The notes under the pieces were generated by a model, which was not told where the DNA came from, ran no database searches, and saw nothing but the letters and a program-made list of their open reading frames with translations. Position numbers and translations under genes: made by a program. DNA of 64,000 bases from Bryobacterales bacterium (GTDB taxonomy: Bacteria; Acidobacteriota; Terriglobia; Bryobacterales; Bryobacteraceae), in NCBI GenBank assembly GCA_020852175.1, contig JADZBH010000016.1, positions 1-64,000 of the forward strand, read 5' to 3'. Positions within the stretch are counted from its first letter, which is position 1. Each line of letters begins with the position of its first letter. Shown one piece after another: positions 50,479-59,629 of the stretch.

Positions 50479-53400
50479 ACTCCCTGTTTTCGTCTTTATG
50501 GCGGATGCGCGCCACGGTGATGCTGGTGCTGCTGATGGCGGCGTTTCTGGGGTTAGGTCAGGCGGGGCCCACATATGTGAACGTTTGTGACGATGATCTG
50601 GAAATCAATGAGGCCACATATATATGTATCGACGAGATATTTGGTCCCGATGCTTCTCGTTGGTGGATATTAAAGAAGGATGACGAAGTCATTAACGACC
50701 CTGACCCGTTCCGCTCCGACCCTCTTCGCGCCTCCGGGCCACCCCTGGTCTTCGAACCCAATCTCGGCCAGGCCGATCCGCGGTACCAGTTCGTCGCTCG
50801 CGCCCGTTCGATGGGCGTGTTGCTGGACCAGGGCAACGCGGTGCTCGCCCTGGATCGCGGTCGAGGCCGGCCGCCCTCCTATCTGCACGCCGTGCTGGAC
50901 GGCGCGGCTCCCCAAGCCGAAGCCGTTCCCGAAGAGGCGCTGCCCAGCCGCTCGAACTACTTTTATGGGAACGATCCGGACCACTGGATCACGAACGTAC
51001 CTTCGTCCTCGCGTGTCCGTTACAGGAACGTCTACCCCGGCATCGACATCGTCTACTATGGCTCCGACAGCCGCCTGGAGCACGATTTCGTCGTCCACCC
51101 CGGAGCCGATGCCCGCCACATCCGCATGAAGTTCAACGGCGCGGACTCGATTGACGTCGACAACGACGGCAACGCCCGCATCTCGCTGGACGGCCGTGAG
51201 GTCGTCTGGCGAAAGCCGGTCCTGTACCAGACCGTCAACCACCGGCGTATCCCGATTGAAGGGCGCTACCGCAGGGAGGCAGACGTTCTCTCGTTCGAGA
51301 TCGGCCGTTTTAATCCGGATCGGCCCCTCATCATCGATCCTGTCGTCGAGTTCACCACCTTCCTTGGCGGGGGGCAGAGCGACGCCGGGTCCCGCATCGC
51401 CGCCGATTCGCAGGGCAACGTCTATACGACCGGCCTGACCTTCGAGTTCAACTTTCCCACCGCCAAGCGATTCGGCGGCTTCACGCGCGGCAGCAGCACC
51501 ATTTTCGTCACCAAGTCCGCCGCCAACGGTTCCGCTCCGGTGTTTCAAACCTATATCGGCGGTTTGCGCACCGACGGCGCCACGGGCATCGCGCTCGACT
51601 CTCAAAACAACGTCTATATCGCCGGGGGCACGCGCAGCACCGACTACCCCGTGACAACCGGCGTCCTGAAATCGCGCTTCAACCCGCCCGGTTTGACGCG
51701 GCCTGACCTGATGGATTGCGTCGTCACGAAACTGAACCCCGCCGGTGACGCGCTTGTCTATTCCACCTACCTGGGCGGCACAAGCGAGGACGGCTGCGCG
51801 GGCATCGCCGTCGATGCGCAGGGCAACGCCGCCGTCACCGGTTACACCGCAAGTTCAGCCGACTTCCCCACCACCGCTTCGGCTCCGCAGCGCAACCTGG
51901 CCGGTCGGTCCGACGTCTTCATCGCCAAACTGAACGCCACCGGGACCAGTCTTCTGTACAGCACGCTGCTGGGCGGCCAGGATGCCGACCTGGCCACCTC
52001 CATCGCGCTCGATGCCCAGGGCGCCGCATACGTCACCGGCAGCACCGCGAGCGTGAACAACTTCCCGGTCACCCAGGGCGCCGCGCAAACCCGCTTCGGC
52101 GGCGTTTCGGCTGGCACGGACGTCCGTTTTGGCGACGGCTTCGTCGCCAAGCTCAACCCCGCCGGCTCGGCCTTCCAATACGTCACCTTCCTTGGCGGCT
52201 CCCACGAGGACATCGCCATGAATGCCGCCGTCGACGCCTCCGGCAACGCCTACGTCACCGGCTTCACCCGTTCGCCAAACTTTCCCACCACCTCCGGCGC
52301 CTACCGGACCACCTACTCCGGAGCGGGCGGTAACATCTTCATGCCCGGCGGCGACGCCTTTGCCGCCAAGCTGAACCCCACAGGCTCGGCGCTGGTCTAC
52401 TCGACCTATCTCGGCGGCGCGCGCGACGATTGGGGAGCGGCCATCGCCGTCGATTCCAGTGGCAATGCCTGGGTGGGAGGGGCCACGCTTTCCACGGACT
52501 TCCCCACCACGGCCGACGCCGGCCAGCGCACCTTCGGCGGCGCCAATCCGGCCACGAAGTTTCCCCTGGGCGATGGCTTTGTCGCGCAACTGAACGGCAA
52601 CGGCTCGGCGCTTGTCTATTCCACCTATCTCGGCGGCAGTGGCGACGAGTTCGTCTTCGGCGTCGCCGCGGGCGCCTCAGGCAGCGTCTATGTCACCGGG
52701 TCCACGCTCTCGCCGAACTTCCCGGTCACTCCAGGCGCCATGCAGACGGCTTACGGCGGCTGGGAGCCCAGCTTTCTGCCGCTGGGCGATGCCTTCATCA
52801 CGAAGTACGGCGGCGGAGGCACGGGCAGTTTCATCTCCTCGGTCTCCAGCGCGGCCAGCTATGCCGGCGGCGGAGTGGCGCCGGGCGAGATTGTTGTCCT
52901 CACCGGCGGCGGCATCGGCCCGCCACGCATAACCACGCTCGCCCTGACGCCCTCGGGCACGGTGAGCACGCTGCTGGCCGAGACGCGCGTCACCTTCGAC
53001 AACATCGCCGCGCCCCTCGTGTATGTCCTGTCGGGGCAAACCAGCGTCATTGTTCCCTACGAACTCGCCGGTAAGCAGAACACGCAAATGGTTGCGGAGT
53101 ACCGCGGCGTACGGTCCCTGCCGGTTACCGTGCCCGTGCTGCAAACCAAGCCCGCGTTGTTCACCGCCAACGCGAGCGGCCGCGGCCAGGGAGCCATTCT
53201 GAATGCCGACTACAGCTATAATTCCGCATCGAACCCTGTGGACAAGGGCGGCATCGTCCTGCTGTATGGCACCGGCGAGGGCCCCATCGACCCGCCCGGC
53301 GTCACCGGCGGCGTCTCCAACACGGTCGTCCCGCGTATCGTTCTGCCCGTGGTGGTCACCATCGGCGGACAGAACGCGAATGTCCTATATAAAGGAGCCG

Positions 53401-53534
53401 CGCCCGGCCAGGTGGCGGGCCTCTTCCAGATGAACGTCGAGGTTCCAGGCGCGGTAGCCTCGGGCGCGCAGGAGGTGGTGGTTTCCATCGGAAATACCCG
53501 GAGCCAGTCCGGCGTGACGGTGGCGGTGCGCTGA
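50475..53534 (+). CDS. exported SBBP-repeat protein with Solibacter-type C-terminal domain
   Basis: A 1019-residue secreted protein. A hydrophobic signal (MLVLLMAAFLGLGQA) is followed by an acidic stretch of about 45 residues encoded by visibly AT-rich DNA (50570-50700). Next comes the beta domain that precedes SBBP repeats (FEPNLGQADPRYQFVAR to RPLIIDPVV). SBBP beta-propeller repeats run from about residue 290 to 770 (STYLGGxxxD...YVTGxTxSxNFPTT). The last 200 residues, from VSSAASYAGGGVAPGE, form the Solibacter-type C-terminal domain (TIGR03437). No enzyme motif is visible. It is translationally coupled to the Lgt-like gene and followed after 177 bases by the SBBP-RHS giant. Confidence 0.87.
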   Translation: MNSLFSSLWRMRATVMLVLLMAAFLGLGQAGPTYVNVCDDDLEINEATYICIDEIFGPDASRWWILKKDDEVINDPDPFRSDPLRASGPPLVFEPNLGQADPRYQFVARARSMGVLLDQGNAVLALDRGRGRPPSYLHAVLDGAAPQAEAVPEEALPSRSNYFYGNDPDHWITNVPSSSRVRYRNVYPGIDIVYYGSDSRLEHDFVVHPGADARHIRMKFNGADSIDVDNDGNARISLDGREVVWRKPVLYQTVNHRRIPIEGRYRREADVLSFEIGRFNPDRPLIIDPVVEFTTFLGGGQSDAGSRIAADSQGNVYTTGLTFEFNFPTAKRFGGFTRGSSTIFVTKSAANGSAPVFQTYIGGLRTDGATGIALDSQNNVYIAGGTRSTDYPVTTGVLKSRFNPPGLTRPDLMDCVVTKLNPAGDALVYSTYLGGTSEDGCAGIAVDAQGNAAVTGYTASSADFPTTASAPQRNLAGRSDVFIAKLNATGTSLLYSTLLGGQDADLATSIALDAQGAAYVTGSTASVNNFPVTQGAAQTRFGGVSAGTDVRFGDGFVAKLNPAGSAFQYVTFLGGSHEDIAMNAAVDASGNAYVTGFTRSPNFPTTSGAYRTTYSGAGGNIFMPGGDAFAAKLNPTGSALVYSTYLGGARDDWGAAIAVDSSGNAWVGGATLSTDFPTTADAGQRTFGGANPATKFPLGDGFVAQLNGNGSALVYSTYLGGSGDEFVFGVAAGASGSVYVTGSTLSPNFPVTPGAMQTAYGGWEPSFLPLGDAFITKYGGGGTGSFISSVSSAASYAGGGVAPGEIVVLTGGGIGPPRITTLALTPSGTVSTLLAETRVTFDNIAAPLVYVLSGQTSVIVPYELAGKQNTQMVAEYRGVRSLPVTVPVLQTKPALFTANASGRGQGAILNADYSYNSASNPVDKGGIVLLYGTGEGPIDPPGVTGGVSNTVVPRIVLPVVVTIGGQNANVLYKGAAPGQVAGLFQMNVEVPGAVASGAQEVVVSIGNTRSQSGVTVAVR

Positions 53535-53697
53535 GGGAGACGCCCGCCAGGGGGCGATGTGTAGCCATCTCGACACGTCGCCCCACCCCCCTCCGTCGCC
53601 AACGCGCCGCGGACCGTCCGGCTTCCCGCCGCCCTGTGTTACGCTCTAGCTTCCAAGCAAGGCCGCCGCCTCGCGTGGCGCCGCCTGCTCTCACCTT

Positions 53698-53705
53698 GGG
53701 GAGGT
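53698..53705 (+). promoter_or_regulatory. ribosome-binding site that decides a TTG start
   Basis: GGGGAGGT lies six bases before the TTG at 53712 and is the only good Shine-Dalgarno match near the start of the SBBP-RHS frame. It supports TTG initiation directly before a signal peptide. Confidence 0.6.
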
Positions 53706-53711
53706 AGTGCG

Positions 53712-56700
53712 TTGCACCGTTCTTCATTCCTGGCCCTTCTCCTGATTCCAACCGCTCTGTTCGCTGCCACGTCCGCGCCGCAAGCCACTACGCCCGCTTC
53801 GAGCGCGCGCGCCCTGCGCGCCTGGTCGTCGCTGCCCCTTGCTTTTGAAGAGAACCGGGGCCAGTTTCCCGAATCCGTCCAGTTCGCCGCTCGCGGGCGT
53901 TACTACTCCGTGCTGGTGGAACGCGACGCCATCCGTCTCCGCTTCGCCACGCCGAAACGCCAGCCCCACGACCTTGTTTTTTCGATCGACGGTGCGCGCG
54001 CGCTGCCCGCCGCCTCCGGCGAGCGTCCGGCCGCCGGAGCCGTCCACTACTTCCGAGGGACGGCATCCCATCCCGCCCGCCAGTTCGAGCGCATCCGTCT
54101 GGCGCGCGTCCGCCCCGGTGTCGATCTCCTCCTATATGGCGCCGGAGATTCGCTCGAATATGACTTCGTCCTGGCGCCCGGAGCCGACCCCGCCGCGCTG
54201 GCCCTGCGCATCGAAGGCGGCGGGCCGCTCAGCGTCGATGACTCGGGCGATCTGCTGCTCTCCACGCCCGGCGGACCCGTCCGCCAGAAGCGCCCGCTGG
54301 TTTACCAGGAGGGGCCCCGAGGCCCCGAGTACATTGAAGCCGGCTTTCGCCTTCTCGCAGGCAACCGCGCGGGCTTCCACTTGGGCGCCTATGACCGCTC
54401 GCGTCCCCTCATCATCGACCCAATCCTGTTTTCCACCTACCTCGGCGGCACCGAGGACGACCGCGCCTACTCCATCGCCACCGACACCGCGGGCAACATC
54501 CTGATCGCCGGAGCCACCTCGTCCGTCAATTTCCCCTCCACCTCCAGCTACGACCAGACCTTCGCCGGGGGCGGCAGCGACGCCTTCCTCGTGAAGTTGA
54601 ACTCCACCGGAACCCAGCGCATTTTCTCCACCTATCTCGGCGGCAACGCGGCCGACGCCGCGCTTCGCGTGGCCACCGATCCGGCGGGCAACGTCTACGT
54701 GACCGGCCACACCCGCTCGCGCGATTTCCCCACCACGGGCGGCGCGCCTCAGCGCGAGTTGAAAGGCGGCCAGGACATTTTCGTAAGTAAGCTCGGGCCG
54801 CAGGGCGACCGCCTGCTTTATTCCACCTTCCTGGGCGGCACGTTGGACGATTCCGTTTCCGCCCTGCTGGTGGACGGTAACGGCGCTGCGCTGGCCGCGG
54901 GCGCCACCAACTCGAACGACCTTCCCACCACGCCCGACGCCCTGCAACGCACCACGCGCGGCGGCAACGAAGGCTGGTTCGCCATCTTGAATCCGTCCGG
55001 CACCGGCACGGCCTACCTTTCTTACCTCGGCGCCACCGGCAACGACACGTTGAACGGCGTGGCGCTCGGACCAGGCGGCAACCTCTATTTCACCGGCCAA
55101 ACCGACTCCCCCAACTTTCCCGCCACGGCCGACGCGTGGTTTCCTTCCATCACCGGCGGCGTCGATGCCTACCTGGTGCGCCTGAATGTGGAGCGTTCGG
55201 CCATTGAATATGCCACTCTCATGGGCGGACGGAACCTGGACTCGGGAATCGACATCGCCGTGGACCGCGCCGGAACGGTGCTCGTCGCGGGCATTACCTC
55301 GTCCACCGATTTCCCCACCGTCACGCCGCGCCCCAGCCTGTATCGCGGCGGCGCCACCGACATCTGGCTCACGCAGTTTAACTTCGGCAGGGCCGCCACG
55401 CCTGCGCTTGCCCAGCCTACGCTGCTGCGCGGCATCTATCCCGAACCGGTCACCCCGGTGAACCAGCCGCAGCTTCCCACGGGCACCCCCCTGCCGCCTG
55501 TCACGGGCGTTCGCGCGCCGGTCTACTCCCAGTTGCTCGGCAGCGATGGCGAGGACGCCGTGCTGCGCCTCGGCATCGGCGGCGGACAACTTCGCATTGT
55601 CGCCCGGTTCGGCGGCACACAGTTCGTCACGCCCATTTCCAATAGCGCGGGCACCTGCGGCGGCGGCCAAAGCAACTTCGGACTGGTCACCTTCCAATAC
55701 GGCGCCGACCTGCAAAATCCCGTTCAGCTTTGCATCGCTCCCGGCACGCCGCAGGACGGCGTTCTGCTCGATACACAGGCTGTCGTCTTCGCCGGTTGGG
55801 TGGGCGGCCCGGTGCTGGAAATCGCCGGCGGCGGCCAGGGCTATAACGGCAAGGAGGAAGCCGTCATCATTTCCTACTCCGCCGTCGAGCCCGACCCGTT
55901 GCTGCGCGAAAGCTTTCTGTTGACCGCGGGCGAACGCGCCACCAACCACGGCGTCGCCGGAGACCCTATCAATACGGCTTCCGGCGAGCTCTACGATTTC
56001 GAGCTCGATCTCGATCTCGGCGGCCCCATGCGCCTCCGCTTCGAACGGCACTACGGCACGTTGCTGAAATCCTCCGGCATCTCCAGCGCCCTCGGTCCCA
56101 ACTGGATGCACAACTATGACGCCCGCATCGGCGTCCGCGACGCGCGCGCCACCGTCCGCCTCTACCCCGGCCGCCGCATCGAATTCCAGAAACAGGGCAA
56201 CGACTGGTTCCCCGTCAATGCCGAGCAATTCCCCTATCAACTCATCTCGGAAGCCACCTCCTACCGTTTCTTCGACCCGCTGGAGCAGCGGATTCTCACT
56301 TTCACCCCGACCGGCCTCGTCGTCAAGATCGAGGATCTCGCCGGGAATGCTCTCACGCTGACGCAAACTCCCAACGGTCCCGTTGAAATCAGCGATGGCC
56401 TCGGCCGCTCGCTCCGCTTCCTCTATGACGCCGGCCGCCTGGCCCGCGTCGAGGACACCAACGGCCGTGGCTTCGACTACGAATATTCCGGCGACACTCT
56501 GCGCGCCGTTTCGCTCCCCGGAGGAGGCTCCACCAGCTACACCTACACCACCGCCGGACCCCGTTCGGCCATCATGCTCTTCAAGACCGAGCCCGAAGGC
56601 AACGCTCCCTACGCGCAGGAATACGACAACTACGCCCGTGTCATCCGTCAGCGCGACAGCCGGGGCAATGCCATGACCGTTGCCTACGATACGCCCTCGC

Positions 56701-59615
56701 CCGGCATGACGCGCGTGGTCGATGCGGCCGGCGGCGTCTCCATTCACCGCCACGAGGGCCAGAACAACCTTGTCGAATTCACCGATCCCGAAGGCGGCCG
56801 CACCCAGTACGACTACAACGCCTTTAATATGCCCCGTACGCGCCAGCAGTCCGGCGGCCCCGTCTTCACCTCCACCTTCGATACCGCCGGCAACCTTCTG
56901 CGCGGCACGCTCCCCACGGGCGAGCCCGTTCAGTACACCTATGGCGAATTCAAGATCGCCAGCTTCACCGTCTACAAGCGCACCAGCATGCTCTACCCGG
57001 ACGGTTCCGGCGAAATCTACCGCTACGACGCCAACGCCAACCTGACCGCATGGGTGAGCCGTGCCGGGCAAACCACCAGCTTCACCTACGACTCCCGCGG
57101 CTGGCTCCTCGCCGTGAAGCGTCCCACCAACGGCACGGTCGAGTTCGCCTACAACCCCGACGGCACGCGCGCCAACATGCGCGAAGAGTCCGGCGACCTC
57201 ACCCGCTTTGAGTACGACACGGCGCGCCGCCGCTCCCGCATCGTCTGGCCCGATGGAAACTCGCGTAGCTTCTCCTATGACGCCCGTGACCGCATGGTCG
57301 GCGTCACCGACGAACGCGCCCGGCGCCACACGCTGGAGTACGACCGGAACGGACGCCTGATCTCCTGGATCGACACCGCCGGCCAGCGGCGTCTCTACAG
57401 CTACGACGCCAACAACCGCCTGCTGGTTCACACCGAACCCGGCGGCAAAGCCTGGCGCTATGTCTACGATGCCCTCGGCCGTCTGGAAACCATCACCGAT
57501 CCGGCCGGCGTCGCCGCCCGTTACCGCTATGACAAAGCCGGACGCCTCGTGGGACTCTCGGATTCGGCCGGCTCGCTCCTCACCGTCGCCTACGATGGCG
57601 ACCGCGTCCGGTCACTCACCAACGGAGCCAACCAGACCCTCTCCTTCACGCGGGACAGCCGCGGCCGCCTCGCCTCGGCCACCGGCCCCGCCGGCGCCGT
57701 CTGGCGCTTCGAGTATGACGCCTCGGGCCGTCTCTCGGCCTTCCGGAACCCGCTGGATGAGCGTACGCAGTTCTCCTGGCTCCGAGGGGCGCTGCTGCGG
57801 AAGGAAACGCTGCCCTCCGGCGACGCCACCGCGCTTGACTACGATGCGGACTCCAACCTTGCCTCGTTCACCGACGCCTCCCAATCCGCCTGGAAATGGC
57901 AGCGTAACGCCTCCGGCCTGATCGAAGCGTTCGAGAACCCTTTGGGACAACGGACAACCTTTACCTGGGGCGCCCGGCGCCGCCTTCTGTCGCTGCGCTA
58001 TGCCGACGGCGCCACGGGCAACTTCTCCTACGACCCCGCCGGGGCCCTCAACCGCCTCCAGTTCAGCGACGGCTCGGAAATCGAAATCGTCCGCGAAGAT
58101 CGCGGCATGCCCGTCCGCGGCACCAACTTCGCATTTACCTACGATCCAGCCGGACGCCTCGTCTCCTCCAATGGCATCAACATCGGACGCGACGATGCGG
58201 GACGCATCGCCTCTGTCGCCTACACGCAGGACCGGGTCGTCCGCTACACCTACAACGACCGCGGCCTGCTCGCCGGCCTCACCGACTGGCTCGGTGGCGC
58301 GACCTCGTTCGCCTACGATGGCGCCCGGCGCCTCACACGCATCAACCGTCCCAACGGCGTGACCACCGACTACACCTACGGCTCCGGCGGCCTGCCCGCC
58401 CGCATCGCCCACACTGGCGGCACGGGAGTCAACATCGTTCTCACCTTCACACGCGACCCAGCCGGCCGCCTCACTGCCGTTTCCCGCACGCCGGCCGTCT
58501 CACCCTCACTCACCGAGGGCGTCCAGGAGTTCGCCGTCAATGCCGCCCGCCAGGTGGCGCTGTTCCGCTACGACACCGCCGGACGCCTCGCCTCCGACAG
58601 CCAGCGCACCTTCCGCTGGGATGGAGCCTCGCGCCTGCGCGAAGCCACCGGAGCCTCTGGCACTCTCAACTTCGACTACGACGCCTTCGGCAACATCGTG
58701 AGCGCCGGGCGCCGCTGGGTCTGGAATTACGCGACCACGCTTCCGTCGCCCGCCATCGAGCGCACAGGCAACGCCGACGCCGCGTATCACGTTTTCACGC
58801 CCGCCGGCGAATGGCTCTACTCCATCGATGCCCAGGGCGGCGCGCTGTATGGCCTGCTCGACGATGCCGGCAATGCCCTTGCCGTCGCGGACCGCCTCGG
58901 CGCCATCGCCGAAACCTATCACGTCACGCCTTACGGTGAAACCGTTTCCCGCTCCGGCGGCGCCTCGAACCCCTTCACCTTCCGCGCCTCCGAAGGCGTC
59001 ATCTCGCTGCCCGGCGCCGGTCTCTATTTCATGCGCGCCCGCTTCTACGACGCCGTCAGTTCGCGCTTCCTGTCGCCCGATCCTCTCGTCTCCACGGCCG
59101 CCGCGCGCGCCAACCCGTACGCCTACGCCGCCGGCAACCCGCTTGCCTACAGCGATCCCACCGGACTGGCGCCGGCCATCATCGCTCCACAGCCGCCCAC
59201 GCCCGCGCTCGCTCTGAGCGCGCGCCTTGGACCGGCTCCGCCTGCTCCGCCTCCCGCTCCAGACGTGCTGCCCTCTGCCGCCGTCGCGCCGGCCGCGTCC
59301 GCCTCGCCTGGCGCCCTTCATTTCCAAACCATCATTCCGATTGCCGTCTCACCGCATCCCTTCTTGCGGGGTGCACGGCCCATCCCGGCGGAACTGCTGA
59401 GCGCTTCGCGTTGGAGCGGCTGGCTTGAAAGCGAAGCGGCCTTCACGCCCGAACTCCGCCGCCTGGCCGCTCTGCCGCCGCTCGGCGTCGACGTCCCGCC
59501 GACGGCTTTTCTCTCGCAACCCTACCTGCCGCCGCTCGCCACGGAGCCGGAAGCCGCCGTCTGGGATGAATTCACCGCGATCCTGCCGGACGGCGCCGCG
59601 CCGTCCATTCGCTAG
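53712..59615 (+). CDS. giant SBBP propeller-RHS/YD-repeat surface protein
   Basis: A 1967-residue exported protein. Signal peptide: FLALLLIPTALFAA. Residues about 40-240 form the domain seen before SBBP repeats (FEENRGQFPESVQFAARG), and about 240-580 SBBP propeller repeats. A linker then leads to an RHS-initiating domain (GDPINTASGELYDFELDLD, about 750). YD repeats of the form YDxxGRLxxxxxxxGxxxxYxYD fill about 830-1760, and the RHS core signature RFLSPDPLVS...NPYAYAAGNPLAYSDPTG is near 1784-1815. RHS shells usually enclose a C-terminal effector; the final 150 residues here are Pro/Ala-rich and show no toxin motif. TTG start set by GGGGAGGT. Role unknown: adhesion, cargo delivery or matrix are possible. 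Confidence 0.88.
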   Translation: MHRSSFLALLLIPTALFAATSAPQATTPASSARALRAWSSLPLAFEENRGQFPESVQFAARGRYYSVLVERDAIRLRFATPKRQPHDLVFSIDGARALPAASGERPAAGAVHYFRGTASHPARQFERIRLARVRPGVDLLLYGAGDSLEYDFVLAPGADPAALALRIEGGGPLSVDDSGDLLLSTPGGPVRQKRPLVYQEGPRGPEYIEAGFRLLAGNRAGFHLGAYDRSRPLIIDPILFSTYLGGTEDDRAYSIATDTAGNILIAGATSSVNFPSTSSYDQTFAGGGSDAFLVKLNSTGTQRIFSTYLGGNAADAALRVATDPAGNVYVTGHTRSRDFPTTGGAPQRELKGGQDIFVSKLGPQGDRLLYSTFLGGTLDDSVSALLVDGNGAALAAGATNSNDLPTTPDALQRTTRGGNEGWFAILNPSGTGTAYLSYLGATGNDTLNGVALGPGGNLYFTGQTDSPNFPATADAWFPSITGGVDAYLVRLNVERSAIEYATLMGGRNLDSGIDIAVDRAGTVLVAGITSSTDFPTVTPRPSLYRGGATDIWLTQFNFGRAATPALAQPTLLRGIYPEPVTPVNQPQLPTGTPLPPVTGVRAPVYSQLLGSDGEDAVLRLGIGGGQLRIVARFGGTQFVTPISNSAGTCGGGQSNFGLVTFQYGADLQNPVQLCIAPGTPQDGVLLDTQAVVFAGWVGGPVLEIAGGGQGYNGKEEAVIISYSAVEPDPLLRESFLLTAGERATNHGVAGDPINTASGELYDFELDLDLGGPMRLRFERHYGTLLKSSGISSALGPNWMHNYDARIGVRDARATVRLYPGRRIEFQKQGNDWFPVNAEQFPYQLISEATSYRFFDPLEQRILTFTPTGLVVKIEDLAGNALTLTQTPNGPVEISDGLGRSLRFLYDAGRLARVEDTNGRGFDYEYSGDTLRAVSLPGGGSTSYTYTTAGPRSAIMLFKTEPEGNAPYAQEYDNYARVIRQRDSRGNAMTVAYDTPSPGMTRVVDAAGGVSIHRHEGQNNLVEFTDPEGGRTQYDYNAFNMPRTRQQSGGPVFTSTFDTAGNLLRGTLPTGEPVQYTYGEFKIASFTVYKRTSMLYPDGSGEIYRYDANANLTAWVSRAGQTTSFTYDSRGWLLAVKRPTNGTVEFAYNPDGTRANMREESGDLTRFEYDTARRRSRIVWPDGNSRSFSYDARDRMVGVTDERARRHTLEYDRNGRLISWIDTAGQRRLYSYDANNRLLVHTEPGGKAWRYVYDALGRLETITDPAGVAARYRYDKAGRLVGLSDSAGSLLTVAYDGDRVRSLTNGANQTLSFTRDSRGRLASATGPAGAVWRFEYDASGRLSAFRNPLDERTQFSWLRGALLRKETLPSGDATALDYDADSNLASFTDASQSAWKWQRNASGLIEAFENPLGQRTTFTWGARRRLLSLRYADGATGNFSYDPAGALNRLQFSDGSEIEIVREDRGMPVRGTNFAFTYDPAGRLVSSNGINIGRDDAGRIASVAYTQDRVVRYTYNDRGLLAGLTDWLGGATSFAYDGARRLTRINRPNGVTTDYTYGSGGLPARIAHTGGTGVNIVLTFTRDPAGRLTAVSRTPAVSPSLTEGVQEFAVNAARQVALFRYDTAGRLASDSQRTFRWDGASRLREATGASGTLNFDYDAFGNIVSAGRRWVWNYATTLPSPAIERTGNADAAYHVFTPAGEWLYSIDAQGGALYGLLDDAGNALAVADRLGAIAETYHVTPYGETVSRSGGASNPFTFRASEGVISLPGAGLYFMRARFYDAVSSRFLSPDPLVSTAAARANPYAYAAGNPLAYSDPTGLAPAIIAPQPPTPALALSARLGPAPPAPPPAPDVLPSAAVAPAASASPGALHFQTIIPIAVSPHPFLRGARPIPAELLSASRWSGWLESEAAFTPELRRLAALPPLGVDVPPTAFLSQPYLPPLATEPEAAVWDEFTAILPDGAAPSIR

Positions 59616-59629
59616 CTCAGGAGAACACC

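Noticed and set aside
46253..57431. Very long minus-strand frames (about 1100 codons each) opposite receptor 2 and the SBBP-RHS gene
   Set aside because: Both are antisense shadows with repetitive Gly/Ala/Val/Glu composition. The plus-strand products have signal peptides and recognisable domains.
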